Below are positions 17,879 to 27,741 of a stretch of DNA of 38,480 nucleotides, piece by piece. Below the pieces are notes generated by a model. It had not been told where the DNA came from and ran no database searches. It saw only the letters and a list, made by a program, of their open reading frames with translations. Position 1 is the stretch's first letter, and every line of letters starts with the position of its first letter. The DNA is from Methylophaga pinxianii (GTDB taxonomy: Bacteria > Pseudomonadota > Gammaproteobacteria > Nitrosococcales > Methylophagaceae). The stretch covers positions 1 to 38,480 of the forward strand of contig NZ_JAJAEO010000155.1 in the NCBI RefSeq assembly GCF_020447225.1, read 5' to 3'. The translations under genes were made by a program, and so were the position numbers.

Positions 17879-18613
17879 ATGAACTGGTTTAAATATTCAT
17901 CCCCCAAAACGTTTTATCCGCTTGCCGGGAAGCTTATGCCTTGGTTTGCTGCAGCGGCTTTCTGCCTGACCGTGGCTGGACTCTACGTGGGGTTTTTCAT
18001 GGCTCCCACGGACGCTCAACAAGGCGACGGGTATCGGATTATCTTCCTTCACGTCCCTGTCTCATGGATGTCGATGTTCATTTACGTCGTCATGGCATTT
18101 TGGGCAGCAGTAGGACTGATATTTAACAGTCGATTATCGGCCATGATGGCGTCAGCCTTGGCGCCTACTGGTGCCATGTTTGCGTTTCTTTCACTGTGGA
18201 CCGGAGCATTGTGGGGCAAACCGATGTGGGGGACATGGTGGGTGTGGGACGCACGGTTGACCTCTGAACTAATACTCCTTTTTCTATATATGGGGTTTAT
18301 GGCACTTCAGTCCGCCATAGACGATCAACGCCGTGCAGATAAGGCAGGGGCAGTCCTCGCATTGGTTGGCGTGGTCAACATCCCGGTGATCTATTTTTCA
18401 GTGCAATGGTGGAACACCTTGCATCAAGGCGCATCAGTGTCACTGACGCAAGCGCCGTCAATGGCAACGATCATGCTGATCGGAATGCTGCTTATGGCTC
18501 TGGCTGCTTGGATGTACACGATTGCGGTCGCTCTCATGCGTGTGCGCTGCATCATTCTCGAACGTGAGTACCGAACTGCTTGGGTAAATGATTTGAAGGA
18601 GATCCGGCAATGA
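17879..18613 (+). CDS. ccmC: Heme handling protein CcmC
   Basis: 244 aa with six TM helices. The tryptophan-rich heme-handling loop (WGKPMWGTWWVWDARLTSEL) is intact, and conserved His lie in FLHVPVSWMS and in the later periplasmic loop (WWNTLHQGAS). It attaches heme to CcmE. Separated from ccmB by 14 bp and overlapping ccmD by 4 bp. Confidence 0.95.
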   Translation: MNWFKYSSPKTFYPLAGKLMPWFAAAAFCLTVAGLYVGFFMAPTDAQQGDGYRIIFLHVPVSWMSMFIYVVMAFWAAVGLIFNSRLSAMMASALAPTGAMFAFLSLWTGALWGKPMWGTWWVWDARLTSELILLFLYMGFMALQSAIDDQRRADKAGAVLALVGVVNIPVIYFSVQWWNTLHQGASVSLTQAPSMATIMLIGMLLMALAAWMYTIAVALMRVRCIILEREYRTAWVNDLKEIRQ

Positions 18614-18792
18614 ATTGGACAAATCCGAACGAATTTTTCGCGATGGGTGGCTACGCCACGTATGTTTGGGGGTCGGTGGGCGTGACCGTACTGGTTCTTT
18701 ACGCTGAATGTCTCTTTCTTCTTAAACGTCGCAAGACGGCGCTGGCGCACGTTAAACGCGATGCAGCGTTAGGCGCGGAGGATTCAAAATGA
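18610..18792 (+). CDS. ccmD: Small membrane subunit CcmD
   Basis: 60 aa, one TM. The family pattern is visible: [20 protein letters not shown], then the basic [15 protein letters not shown] after the membrane segment. It stabilises the CcmABCD release complex with holo-CcmE. Overlaps both neighbours (ATGA). Confidence 0.92.
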   Translation: MNWTNPNEFFAMGGYATYVWGSVGVTVLVLYAECLFLLKRRKTALAHVKRDAALGAEDSK

Positions 18793-19244
18793 AAACACGT
18801 CACAAACGTATTGCGCTCATTGCAGGTGGCTTAGCCGTATTGGGCGTTGCGACAGCATTAGTGCTGAGCGCTTTCCAAAGTAACTTGTTGTTTTTCTTCA
18901 CCCCGACACAAGTCGCGGCGGGAGAAGCGCCGCAAGAGCGTGCCTTTCGCGTGGGCGGAATGGTGCAGACCGGTAGTGTGCGGCGCGTGGGTGACGGTCT
19001 GACAGTCAATTTCCTTATAACGGACACCGCCAAAACAATACCCGTCAGTTATACGGGAATCCTGCCCGATTTGTTCAGTGAAGGCAAAGGCGTCGTCGCT
19101 CAAGGAAAACTCGGTCCTGATGGTTTGTTCCGTGCGCAAGAAGTCCTCGCTAAACACGATGAGAACTACATGCCTCGCGAAGCCCAGCATGCGCTGGATC
19201 AAGCAAGCAAGACTTCAGATGCAACAAGGTCACAATACCCATGA
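18789..19244 (+). CDS. ccmE: Periplasmic heme chaperone CcmE
   Basis: 151 aa. N-terminal TM anchor (about 8-28), beta-barrel domain ([47 protein letters not shown]) and the heme-attachment motif [10 protein letters not shown] with His123 and Tyr127. This is the usual H-x3-Y form of gammaproteobacteria. It carries heme covalently from CcmC to CcmF. Confidence 0.95.
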   Translation: MKTRHKRIALIAGGLAVLGVATALVLSAFQSNLLFFFTPTQVAAGEAPQERAFRVGGMVQTGSVRRVGDGLTVNFLITDTAKTIPVSYTGILPDLFSEGKGVVAQGKLGPDGLFRAQEVLAKHDENYMPREAQHALDQASKTSDATRSQYP

Positions 19245-21202
19245 TTCCTGAAATTGGTCACTTTGCTCTTATTCTGACGCTATTTGTCGCGCTTGCACAA
19301 GGCGGCATTACCTTAGCCGGTGCAGCACGCGGAAATGCCACATGGATTGGCTTTGCGCGGCCTGCAGCCCGTGCTCAGTTTTCTCTCGTCGCCATCAGTT
19401 TTGTGCTGTTGATGTGGTCGTTTATTGTCAAGGATTTTTCGGTCAGCTATGTCGCCGTTAATTCCAACTCGCAATTGCCTTGGTTCTACCGGATGGCGGC
19501 CGTCTGGGGCGGACATGAAGGATCTTTGCTGCTGTGGTTGCTAATGCAAACAGGATGGGCCTACGCGGTAAGTCTGTTTTCCAGGCAGCTCCCCGATGTC
19601 ATGGTTGCACGCGTGTTGGGGGTGTTGGGTTTAGTCACAGCGGGCTTCTTGCTATTTGTACTGTTGACGTCAAACCCGTTCGAGCGCCTTGTTCCGGCAC
19701 CCATGGAAGGAATGGATCTGAACCCGCTTTTGCAAGATGTGGGTCTGATATTTCATCCGCCCCTTCTGTATATGGGTTATGTGGGGTTCTCTGTCGTCTT
19801 TGCGTTTGCGATTGCGGCACTACTTGCCGGGCAACTGGATTCGGCGTGGGCACGCTGGTCTCGCCCCTGGGCCACTGCGGCGTGGCTGTTTCTGACTTTA
19901 GGGATAGCTTTGGGCAGCTGGTGGGCCTATTACGAACTCGGTTGGGGTGGTTGGTGGTTTTGGGATCCCGTTGAAAACTCCTCATTCGTCCCTTGGCTGG
20001 TAGGTACAGCGCTCATTCATTCTTTAGCGGTGACCGAAAAACGAGCCAGTTTCAAGAACTGGACCGTTCTGCTTGCTATCAGCACCTTTGCACTTTCTTT
20101 GTTAGGCGCTTTTCTTGTGCGCTCCGGCGTGTTGACGTCTGTGCATGCTTTTGCAACCGACCCCCGCCGTGGTGTATTCCTACTGATGCTTTTCGCGGTG
20201 GTGGTGGGTTCGTCCTTGCTCCTGTTTGCGATACGTGCACCGAAGGTCGGCTTAGGCGGGCGGTTTGAGCTGTTTTCGCGCGAGTCGCTTCTCTTAGTAA
20301 ACAACGTCCTATTGGCCGTTGCAGCCGGGGCTGTTCTGCTGGGAACGCTATACCCACTTTTTATTGATGCACTCGGGATGGGCAAAATTTCTGTTGGTCC
20401 ACCGTACTTCAATCTGGTGTTTGTACCTCTGATGGTGCCCGCGTTACTCCTTATTGCGGTTGGTCCAGTGGCAAACTGGAAGAGGGCAAAGCTCCGTGAT
20501 GTATTAAAGCAGTTGAACCTTCCTCTTTTCGTCGCGGTGGTAGCGGGTGTGGGTGTGCCCTTTTTATATGGAAGATGGTCGGCGCTTGTTGCATTAGGGA
20601 TAGCGCTGGCAGCATGGATCGCCACTGCGGTTGTTATGGGAATCTTTAAACGTATGCGCGCAACGCGCAGTGGCTTGCTCGCGCAACCGCGTAGCTGGAT
20701 GGGCATGCACATCGCCCACCTGGGTATGGCTGTATTTGTAGTGGGCGTGACGTTGGTCATGGGTTATGAAACGGAACAGGATATTCGTATGGCTCCGGGA
20801 CAAACAGTGACCGCCGCAGGCTATGAACTTACCTTCCGGGGCGTCAGGAGTGAGTTGGGGGCCAACTACGCGGCCCAGGTCGGTGACATTGTTCTGTCAC
20901 GTGATGGCAGGCAGTTACGTTTAATGCATCCCGAAAAGCGCAATTATTTTTTCTCGGAAATGCCCATGACGGAGGTCGCTATTGATGCGAACGGATTACG
21001 TCATTTGTACGTCGCCTTAGGGGAACCCCTTGCCGACGGCGCATGGAGTGTGCGCGTTCACTACAAGCCCTTTATTGATTGGATCTGGATCGGCTGCATC
21101 TTGATGGCACTTGGCGGCTTGTTAGCGATTAGCGACCGTCGCTATCGACTTAAGCGTCGCGAAAAACGGACGGCCGTGATTGCACAAGAAGCCAAGGCAT
21201 GA
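19241..21202 (+). CDS. ccmF: Cytochrome c heme lyase subunit CcmF
   Basis: 653 aa, about 15 TM helices, the normal length. The WWD domain is intact ([20 protein letters not shown]), with the earlier [11 protein letters not shown] and the C-terminal periplasmic beta domain (about 515-610) followed by a last TM. With CcmH and CcmI it ligates heme to CxxCH apocytochromes. Coupled to its neighbours by ATGA overlaps. Confidence 0.96.
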   Translation: MIPEIGHFALILTLFVALAQGGITLAGAARGNATWIGFARPAARAQFSLVAISFVLLMWSFIVKDFSVSYVAVNSNSQLPWFYRMAAVWGGHEGSLLLWLLMQTGWAYAVSLFSRQLPDVMVARVLGVLGLVTAGFLLFVLLTSNPFERLVPAPMEGMDLNPLLQDVGLIFHPPLLYMGYVGFSVVFAFAIAALLAGQLDSAWARWSRPWATAAWLFLTLGIALGSWWAYYELGWGGWWFWDPVENSSFVPWLVGTALIHSLAVTEKRASFKNWTVLLAISTFALSLLGAFLVRSGVLTSVHAFATDPRRGVFLLMLFAVVVGSSLLLFAIRAPKVGLGGRFELFSRESLLLVNNVLLAVAAGAVLLGTLYPLFIDALGMGKISVGPPYFNLVFVPLMVPALLLIAVGPVANWKRAKLRDVLKQLNLPLFVAVVAGVGVPFLYGRWSALVALGIALAAWIATAVVMGIFKRMRATRSGLLAQPRSWMGMHIAHLGMAVFVVGVTLVMGYETEQDIRMAPGQTVTAAGYELTFRGVRSELGANYAAQVGDIVLSRDGRQLRLMHPEKRNYFFSEMPMTEVAIDANGLRHLYVALGEPLADGAWSVRVHYKPFIDWIWIGCILMALGGLLAISDRRYRLKRREKRTAVIAQEAKA

Positions 21203-21723
21203 GTCGATTTCTGTTTCCGTTGATTGGCTTTGTCGTCTTGCTTGGGTTTCTGGCGTTCGGCTTGACGCTCAAACCCAGTGAAGTACCGTCTCCATTGATA
21301 GACAAACCGGCACCGGCATTTACGTTGCCCCAGTTGGCCAACCCGGGGGAAACATTCTCACCCGATGCAATGAAAGGCAAAGTCTGGCTGATGAATGTTT
21401 GGGCTTCGTGGTGTTTCGCCTGCCTGGAAGAACACCCCGTAATCAGGGAGCTGACTACAGAGCATGGGGTGCCGGTAGTGGGTCTGAATTACAAGGACAT
21501 ACGCAATGAAGCCATTTCATGGTTAAACCGTCATGGCGACAGCTATTTAGTGACTGTTTCGGATACGCAAGGGCGAGTGGGTATCGACTATGGCGTGTAC
21601 GGTGTGCCCGAGACATTCCTTATCGATCAGACCGGCGTTATTCGGTATAAACATATCGGTCCGGTGACTCACGACGCGGTGCGCGACACGATTCTACCCA
21701 TGATACGGGAGCTGGAGAAATGA
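21199..21723 (+). CDS. ccmG: Thiol:disulfide oxidoreductase CcmG/DsbE
   Basis: 174 aa, one TM anchor and a periplasmic thioredoxin fold. The active site is W-C-F-A-C (Cys72, Cys75), unlike the common WCxPC or WCPTC forms, with a cis-Pro loop GVPETFLID. It reduces apocytochrome CxxCH cysteines and receives electrons from the CcdA-type protein at the end of the operon. Confidence 0.94.
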   Translation: MSRFLFPLIGFVVLLGFLAFGLTLKPSEVPSPLIDKPAPAFTLPQLANPGETFSPDAMKGKVWLMNVWASWCFACLEEHPVIRELTTEHGVPVVGLNYKDIRNEAISWLNRHGDSYLVTVSDTQGRVGIDYGVYGVPETFLIDQTGVIRYKHIGPVTHDAVRDTILPMIRELEK

Positions 21724-22175
21724 ATCGTTTGTGGTTAACGCTGATCAGCGTCCTTATCGCGCTACCATCCTGGGCAAATAACGACCCCGCGGAAGTGCGT
21801 CTGCAGGGCATCGCCGCGGAGCTGCGCTGCTTGGTCTGCCAGAACGAGTCCATTGCGGCTTCACGTGCCGACCTTGCTGTCGATCTGCGCCAGCAAATAC
21901 GTGAACAGATTCAAGCGGGCAAAACGGATTCAGAGATCCGAACCTATATGGTAGAACGTTATGGTGATTTCGTGCTCTATCGTCCACCGCTAAAAACCAC
22001 CACGGTATTGCTATGGTTCGGGCCCTTGCTTCTGCTGGTCTTTGGACTTCTCATCCTTGCGATAACGTTAAAGCGTCGAAGAAGTGCGCTCGCTGACAAG
22101 GTATTAAGTGCGGATGATCTCGAGCGGGCCCAAGCATTACTTGGACAAATCAAAGACCCTGGAAAACAACCATGA
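21720..22175 (+). CDS. ccmH: Cytochrome c maturation protein CcmH
   Basis: 151 aa: signal peptide, periplasmic helical domain with the redox motif LRCLVCQNESIAASRADLAV (Cys37, Cys40), the conserved YGDFVLYRPP and one C-terminal TM. This is the short CcmH; the TPR part is a separate gene (ccmI), as in pseudomonads. Reduces apocytochrome with CcmG. Confidence 0.95.
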   Translation: MNRLWLTLISVLIALPSWANNDPAEVRLQGIAAELRCLVCQNESIAASRADLAVDLRQQIREQIQAGKTDSEIRTYMVERYGDFVLYRPPLKTTTVLLWFGPLLLLVFGLLILAITLKRRRSALADKVLSADDLERAQALLGQIKDPGKQP

Positions 22176-23050
22176 ATGCTCCATTTATTACGATCGCTGC
22201 CATACTGCTTGCATGGATCACGTTATGGCTCGGACGTGTTCTTTGGCGTGGAGTCAGGCATGACCCGGAGATCGAGCATCACGCCGTCAATACCGCGGTA
22301 CTGCGCGACCAGTTGCTAGAACTCGAACAAGATCATGCAAATGGCATATTGACGTCAGACGATCTGGCCGACGCACAGCAAGAGCTACAAAAGCGGGTAC
22401 TACATGAGTCGACCCCAGGGCCGACTGGACGTCTGGGACGTACGGCGGGCAAACGACCAGCGATAGTTCTGACTTTTATTTTGCCAGTGGCCGCGGTGCT
22501 GACGTACCTCGCAATAGGAAATCCTGCCGCGATTACGCCGCCGCCCGTACAGAGTGTTCCGATGTTGACGCAGGCCGATGTGCAAACAATGGTGGACTCA
22601 CTTACAGCGCGATTAGCAAGCAACCCTGATGATCCTGCTGGTTGGCTCATGTTGGCGCGATCGCATCGTTACTTTGAGAGATATGAAGATGCGGCAATGG
22701 CCTTTTCAAAAGCTGACGGCGTCATTGAAACGGATCCGCTAGCACTGGCAGAATATGCTGAGACACTCGCCAGAATCAAACCAGAAGGATTCAGAGGTGA
22801 ACCAACGCACCTATTAGAGCGGGCACTTTCGATTGATCCACAGGAGCCGTTTGCACTCACTCTAGCTGGCGCGGCCGCGCTTGAGCGGCAAGATTATCAG
22901 GCCGCCATCGATTACTGGCAGCAGTTACTAAGCATGCTTCCGCCAGATTCGGATGCCGCGCAGATTGTTGGTAGCAGCATTGAGCGGGCGCGTCGAGAGC
23001 AGGCCGAAACGTCAAATGGTGGAGAATCCATGAGCACGGTAGATCAATAA
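22172..23050 (+). CDS. ccmI: Apocytochrome chaperone CcmI (TPR protein)
   Basis: 292 aa. Two TM helices (about 2-17 and 95-112) flank a short cytoplasmic segment (LRDQLLELEQDHANGILTSD). The periplasmic C-terminal part holds TPR repeats (DDPAGWLMLARSHRYFERYE, then ALAEYAETLARI and ALTLAGAAALERQDY) that bind apocytochrome C-termini. Completes the ligase with CcmF and CcmH. Confidence 0.93.
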   Translation: MNAPFITIAAILLAWITLWLGRVLWRGVRHDPEIEHHAVNTAVLRDQLLELEQDHANGILTSDDLADAQQELQKRVLHESTPGPTGRLGRTAGKRPAIVLTFILPVAAVLTYLAIGNPAAITPPPVQSVPMLTQADVQTMVDSLTARLASNPDDPAGWLMLARSHRYFERYEDAAMAFSKADGVIETDPLALAEYAETLARIKPEGFRGEPTHLLERALSIDPQEPFALTLAGAAALERQDYQAAIDYWQQLLSMLPPDSDAAQIVGSSIERARREQAETSNGGESMSTVDQ

Positions 23051-23796
23051 TGCTTGAGTTAACCCTAATAGGTTTGTTAACTGCATTTATTGCCGGTATT
23101 GCGTCCTTCTTATCGCCCTGTGTATTGCCGCTTGTGCCGGGCTACCTTTCGTATATTGCGGGTGGAACAGCGCAGCCAAGCACGTTGCAGAGTGGGGCTC
23201 GTGCTGCTCGTTGGCGAGCATTAGGGCTTAGTGCCTGTTTCGTTGTGGGATTTTCAATAGTTTTTCTGATTTTAGGAGCCAGCATCACCGCGATCGGGCG
23301 CCTATTTCTTTCGTATCGATATGAGCTAAATATCATCGCTGGAACCATCATCGTCGTTGCTGGCCTGATGATGATGGGATTAATTCGCATGCCCCTCACA
23401 ATGCAGCGTTACTACCGGTTTGATCCAAAAAAAGCGGGGGGAAGTCCTTGGTCAGCGACAGTATTGGGCCTGGCCTTCGGATTCGGCTGGACACCGTGCA
23501 TTGGTCCCGTACTGGGGGGGATCCTCGTACTTAGCGCAACATCAGACAGTATGCGTCAAGGTATTCTGCTACTAGCCGTGTACTCGCTCGGACTGGGTGT
23601 ACCGTTTCTTCTTTCTGCATATTTCACAGCACCGTTTATGCGCAAACTGAGCTCCCTGCGCCAAGCTGGCCGTTATCTCCGAATTATTTCAGGTGCAATT
23701 TTGGTGCTTATGGGGCTTGCTGTGGCAACTGGGCAGTTGGTTCGCTTTGCTATTTGGCTGCTTAGGACATTCCCGGCGCTGGGCGCGATTGGTTAA
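23050..23796 (+). CDS. ccdA: CcdA/DsbD-type transmembrane thiol transporter
   Basis: 248 aa, six TM helices. Both paired cysteines of the family are present: SPCVLPLVPGYLSYIAGG in TM1 and GFGWTPCIGPVLGGIL in TM4. It moves reducing power from cytoplasmic thioredoxin to CcmG. Its start overlaps the ccmI stop (TAATG). Having this gene makes the ccm cargo self-sufficient for periplasmic reduction. Confidence 0.93.
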   Translation: MLELTLIGLLTAFIAGIASFLSPCVLPLVPGYLSYIAGGTAQPSTLQSGARAARWRALGLSACFVVGFSIVFLILGASITAIGRLFLSYRYELNIIAGTIIVVAGLMMMGLIRMPLTMQRYYRFDPKKAGGSPWSATVLGLAFGFGWTPCIGPVLGGILVLSATSDSMRQGILLLAVYSLGLGVPFLLSAYFTAPFMRKLSSLRQAGRYLRIISGAILVLMGLAVATGQLVRFAIWLLRTFPALGAIG

Positions 23797-23870
23797 TGAT
23801 GTGGCGACGTTTACGCGAGTTGCTTGGGGCTCTTACCTATGACGCCATCAGTTTTTAGGAGTGTGTAGTA

Positions 23871-23970
23871 ATGAGATTGCTTATCGTCGAAGACGAAGTG
23901 AAAACTGGGAACTACCTTCAACAAGGTCTAACAGAAGCGGGATTTATTGTGGACCTTGCGCGTACAGGAG
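23871..23970 (+). pseudogene. Response regulator 5' fragment (CopR/CusR type)
   Basis: An ATG with upstream TTTAGGAG encodes about 33 residues of a receiver domain ([20 protein letters not shown], then [13 protein letters not shown]) before running into the DUF1622 gene and a stop near 23995. It is similar to, but not a copy of, the full regulator at 1677-2363. The fragment's translation may now feed ribosomes into the downstream TTG start. Confidence 0.82.
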
Positions 23971-23979
23971 GAGAGTTTC

Positions 23980-24333
23980 TTGCTTCCTATTGTTAGCAGT
24001 GGAATGCTTTACCTAGTTAGCGCAATTGAGATTATTGCAGCTTTATTGATCGGGTTAGCAAGTCTGCAATGCGCTGTGACCGTAGCAGGCCTATTTTTTC
24101 GGCGAAGCCCCTCTAACGCAGAGAAGGAGGATGTCAGACTACAATTTGGGTTATGGCTTTCACTTGCAATCGAATTTGAGTTAGCAGCTGATATTTTGCG
24201 AACCACAATTGCGCCGAGCTGGGAGGAAATCGGCAAGCTTGCCGCCATTGTAGTATTACGAACCGTACTTAATTATTTCTTGCAAACTGAGATTCGTCGA
24301 GCTGCGCAACAAAAGACTTCCACAGCAGGCTAG
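23980..24333 (+). CDS. DUF1622 membrane protein, copy 2
   Basis: 117 aa with TM segments at about 10-38, 58-68 and 82-96. Core: [20 protein letters not shown], then [18 protein letters not shown], matching the pattern of copy 1 at 13355. I chose the TTG at 23980 because AGGAGGAG (23966-23973) lies 6 bp upstream; an ATG at 24004 is a shorter option. It sits directly after the ccm run, as copy 1 sits after the multiheme operon. Confidence 0.75.
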   Translation: MLPIVSSGMLYLVSAIEIIAALLIGLASLQCAVTVAGLFFRRSPSNAEKEDVRLQFGLWLSLAIEFELAADILRTTIAPSWEEIGKLAAIVVLRTVLNYFLQTEIRRAAQQKTSTAG

Positions 24334-24526
24334 TTTGTTTATAGTAACCCTTAGAGTAACGATGTGTTTTGGTGCTCTGGCTCTGATATTGACTTAGGTG
24401 TAACACAAAGGTTTAAGCTAAGAATGATCATGGTACGACCGATACGCAGGATGACAGTAAATGAGTCCATGTCGACTTATCTCGCATGCTATCAAGTAAC
24501 CGAATCCACAAAATGAGAGGACAATC

Positions 24527-26221
24527 ATGCTAGACGAATTCACCCACGGACCTCGCGTTGCATATTTCTCCATGGAGATAGCACTGCGTAACGAAATCCC
24601 GACCTATGCCGGTGGCCTTGGTGTACTTGCTGGCGATACGGTGCGGTCTGCGGCTGATCTGATGATACCAATGGTGGCGGTGAGTCTGGTGAGCCGTGCT
24701 GGCTATTTCCATCAGCAGATTGATGCTCAAGGTCGGCAGGTAGCGCAGGCAGTATTCTGGGAGCCAGAGCGTTGGACGCGTGCGCTTGACGCCAAGATCG
24801 CAGTGCCCATTGATGGGCGCACTGTATGGGTCGGCGCCTGGTTATACGTGGTAGAGGGACATATGGGTGGACGCCAGCCAGTGCTATTGCTCGACACCGA
24901 CCTGAACGAGAATCACCCCGAGGATCGTGAGATCACACATTACTTGTATGGTGGAGATACAGCCTACCGGCTCAAGCAGGAGATCGTACTCGGAATTGGC
25001 GGTTTACGGATGCTGCAAGCACTCGGTGTTACCGTCCGTCATTATCACATGAACGAGGGGCACTCTGCATTGCTTGGACTGGAGTTGCTGCGTTGGTACA
25101 CCTACCCCACCGAAGATGTCAGGCCGGGTGAGTCACATTACAACCTCCCTAGAGTACGTGACCTGTGTAGCTTTACTACACACACACCGATCGAAGCGGG
25201 TCATGACCGCTTTTCCTACGAATTGGTGCAAAGGGTGCTTGATAGTGACTTCGATATCGAAAGCATCAAACATCTGGCAGGTGAAGACAATCTGAACATG
25301 ACGCGGCTGGCACTGAATTTGAGTGAATATGTCAACGGCGTTGCCAAAAAACATGCTGAGGTGTCGAATGCAATGTTTCCCGGTTATCGAGTGCATGCCA
25401 TTACCAACGGCGTGCACCCATTTACATGGGCGGCAGAAAGCTTTCGCCAGCTATACAACCACTATCTACCCGGCTGGTGCCATGAACCTCAGTTGCTGAT
25501 GCGCGCCGATTGCTGTATTCCCGATGCGGCGATTTGGGAATCGCACGTTCAGGCGAAGCAGTACCTTATCAAGAAAGTTCAGGCTATCACTGGAGTCTCG
25601 TTGGACCCGAAGCTACCAATTATTGGTTATGCGCGGCGTATGACAGCCTATAAACGTCCGGGTTTGCTGTTCTCCGATATTGAGAGGCTGAAAAAAATCG
25701 CCCGCCATCACCCATTCCAGGTCGTACTTGCCGGTAAGGCGCATGCGCACGACGAAAATGGCAAACACTTGATTGAGCAACTTTATGCACATGCCCGCGA
25801 CTTGGCTGGCACGATTACAGTTATCTATCTGCCTGAGTACAACATTGAACTGGCTCAGGCGCTGACAGCGGGAGCGGATGTGTGGCTCAACACGCCATTG
25901 CCTCCGCTCGAAGCGTCCGGCACCAGTGGCATGAAAGCCGCACTCAATGGCGTACCCAGTCTATCCATTCTTGATGGCTGGTGGATGGAAGGCTGCATCG
26001 AAGGAGTGACTGGCTGGGCGATTGGCGACGGTATGGAAATAGCTGATGGGGACGGACATGAATTGTACGACAAACTTGAGCAGGTAGTGTTCCCTCTCTA
26101 TTACAGCAATGATCGTAGCAATTGGATCAAAGTAATGAAAGGCGCAATCAGCAAGAATGCTTCATATTTCAATAGTCATCGCATGATGCGCCGCTACGCG
26201 ACAGAAGCATATATCCGATGA
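24527..26221 (+). CDS. glgP: Alpha-glucan phosphorylase (short type)
   Basis: 564 aa. Releases glucose-1-phosphate from glycogen or maltodextrin in the cytoplasm. It begins with VAYFSMEIALRNEIPTYAGG and GVLAGDTVRSAADL, typical of the short bacterial/archaeal phosphorylase type. The PLP-lysine region GTSGMKAALNGVPSLSILDG is intact (Lys near 470), as is IGYARRMTAYKR. GAGAGGA lies before the ATG. Works with the debranching enzyme at 28960. Confidence 0.92.
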   Translation: MLDEFTHGPRVAYFSMEIALRNEIPTYAGGLGVLAGDTVRSAADLMIPMVAVSLVSRAGYFHQQIDAQGRQVAQAVFWEPERWTRALDAKIAVPIDGRTVWVGAWLYVVEGHMGGRQPVLLLDTDLNENHPEDREITHYLYGGDTAYRLKQEIVLGIGGLRMLQALGVTVRHYHMNEGHSALLGLELLRWYTYPTEDVRPGESHYNLPRVRDLCSFTTHTPIEAGHDRFSYELVQRVLDSDFDIESIKHLAGEDNLNMTRLALNLSEYVNGVAKKHAEVSNAMFPGYRVHAITNGVHPFTWAAESFRQLYNHYLPGWCHEPQLLMRADCCIPDAAIWESHVQAKQYLIKKVQAITGVSLDPKLPIIGYARRMTAYKRPGLLFSDIERLKKIARHHPFQVVLAGKAHAHDENGKHLIEQLYAHARDLAGTITVIYLPEYNIELAQALTAGADVWLNTPLPPLEASGTSGMKAALNGVPSLSILDGWWMEGCIEGVTGWAIGDGMEIADGDGHELYDKLEQVVFPLYYSNDRSNWIKVMKGAISKNASYFNSHRMMRRYATEAYIR

Positions 26222-26238
26222 AGCGACCCTATTTGACC

Positions 26239-26420
26239 ATGAGAACTAATAACAAATCAGATGGGCTGCTGCGCTGACAGAAAAGCATCATCAGCACTAC
26301 ATTGAGGTTGCTACTTATAGCATCGCTGAAAGTAAAGGATTCATCGACGGCGGTGATTTGGAGAACTGGTAGGCCGCAGAAGAGGAACTTGATCGGTTGT
26401 TGGTTGAGGGTAAGCTCTAG
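26239..26420 (+). pseudogene. Decayed DUF2934 gene copy
   Basis: Homologous to the intact gene at 27105 over most of its length (HYIEVATYSIAESKGFIDGG, then DLENW). The ATG frame is lost by a frameshift near 26275, and TGG has become TAG after DLENW. The remainder (AAEEELDRLLVEGKL, stop) is still readable. Confidence 0.8.
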
Positions 26421-26463
26421 CAGCAATTCGTTAAGAATACTTCTACTTGAACAAGGAGAATCT

Positions 26464-26874
26464 ATGACAGTTTCAGAGCTCGCCAGACGTGCAGGGGTAA
26501 CTGCAGATACCGTGCGTCACTACACACGCTGTGGCTTGCTTGAACCAGTACGCGATAAAAGTAACGGTTATAACTGTTATAGCAGCGGTGATCTTACGCG
26601 CTTATTGTTTATCCGCAAGGCGCGTCTACTGGGGTTCAGCGTGGGAAATGTCCAAGACATTTTGAAAGAGAGCAGCCATGGAAACTCTCCTTGTCCGAAG
26701 GTGCGAAAGCTTTTGGATCAGCATCTTCAAGAGACCCGCAGCAAGTTACATGATTTGGAGAGTTTACAGGTGCGTATGGAGCATGCAGTAGCACTATGGG
26801 GGAACATGCCCGATGGTATGCCAGATGGAAAATCTGTGTGCCAACTAATCGAAGCGATAGCATTGGAAGATTGA
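26464..26874 (+). CDS. MerR-family transcriptional regulator
   Basis: 136 aa. N-terminal winged helix (MTVSELARRAGVTADTVRHY, TRCGLLEPVR), a dimerisation coiled coil at about 75-115, and Cys at 23, 38, 77 and 126. Cys77 in SPCPKV and Cys126 could form a thiol metal site as in ZntR/CadR/PbrR-like members, but no full signature is clear. I chose the ATG at 26464, after AAGGAGAA. The target is unknown; the surrounding small Cys/His-rich genes are candidates. Confidence 0.85.
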   Translation: MTVSELARRAGVTADTVRHYTRCGLLEPVRDKSNGYNCYSSGDLTRLLFIRKARLLGFSVGNVQDILKESSHGNSPCPKVRKLLDQHLQETRSKLHDLESLQVRMEHAVALWGNMPDGMPDGKSVCQLIEAIALED

Positions 26875-27104
26875 CTTATGTGCGGCACACAGCTTTTATT
26901 ATTATATCTACTGTAACGACAATACGAAAGATGATGATCGCGAAGCGCTAACAGACCGTTTGCTTGAAACAGCAATTGTGCGTCAAAAGCGCACTCAGCA
27001 CCGTGAGTGCATCACATGTAGGGGGCAAGGCTATGGCTAAAACTTAACATAGGTGAAAAACAAGTGTTACGACAAACTGTAATTTTTTATATGAAGGAGA
27101 AAAA

Positions 27105-27311
27105 ATGACTACTAATACCAAAACCAAAACCAAAACTAAAGCAAAAACCAATGATGATGCCACGCTGACAGAAGAGCAACGTCAGCACTATATAGAGGTT
27201 GCTGCTTATAACATCGCCGAAAGTAAGGGATTTATTTCAGGTTGTGATTTGGAGAACTGGCTGGCCGCAGAAGCAGAAGTTGATCGTTTGCTGGCTGAGG
27301 GCAAACTCTAG
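27105..27311 (+). CDS. DUF2934 protein
   Basis: 68 aa. A Lys/Thr-rich start (MTTNTKTKTKTKAKTN) is followed by the DUF2934 core: HYIEVAAYNIAESKGFISGC, DLENWLAAEAEVDRLLAEGK. Cytoplasmic, function unknown; often found near glycogen and stress genes. Strong AAGGAGAAAAA site. Decayed copies lie at 26239 and 27632. Confidence 0.85.
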   Translation: MTTNTKTKTKTKAKTNDDATLTEEQRQHYIEVAAYNIAESKGFISGCDLENWLAAEAEVDRLLAEGKL

Positions 27312-27741
27312 CCACTATTGCGCAAAATTATTGAACATCCTTCGACCATCTGCGCCAACAATTGGTCGCTAGTTCGGTGAAGGATTATTGGGAATGGGTA
27401 GAAACCTTTCCTAGATTACAAAATTGTAATGAGATGTCATGTGCGAGACAGAAGTGGGTCTGTAGAATTATGTTGATACAGCATCGAATATAGGTGTGAG
27501 TAGAGCGAAATAACCTACTTACCAAGGTCAAATTAACTTCTTAATTTAGAGGATATTATTGAAACACCATTCTTCGCTTTCTTTAGTCATTCAGGATTCG
27601 CCACGCCGGCAATTCGTTCAGGTGCTTGTGGCAGCGCTGCATTGAGGTTGCTGCCTGAAGGTAAGCGCTAGCCACAATTGAGAAAATGATGAGAGACGCC
27701 ATTCGTTAAGGATATTTTATATTTCAACATGGAGATAACGT
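27312..27741 (+). other. Intergenic with a third DUF2934 remnant
   Basis: 430 bp, AT-rich, with no convincing ORF. At about 27632-27690 short stretches match the DUF2934 gene (ATTGAGGTTGCTGC, then the coding end and CTAGCCACAATTG after the stop), with the middle of the gene deleted. The repeated units point to past tandem duplication. Confidence 0.55.

Noticed and set aside
20017-20760. 247-codon minus-strand ORF inside ccmF
   Set aside because: Antisense to conserved CcmF sequence; Thr/Arg/Pro-rich composition typical of a shadow frame.
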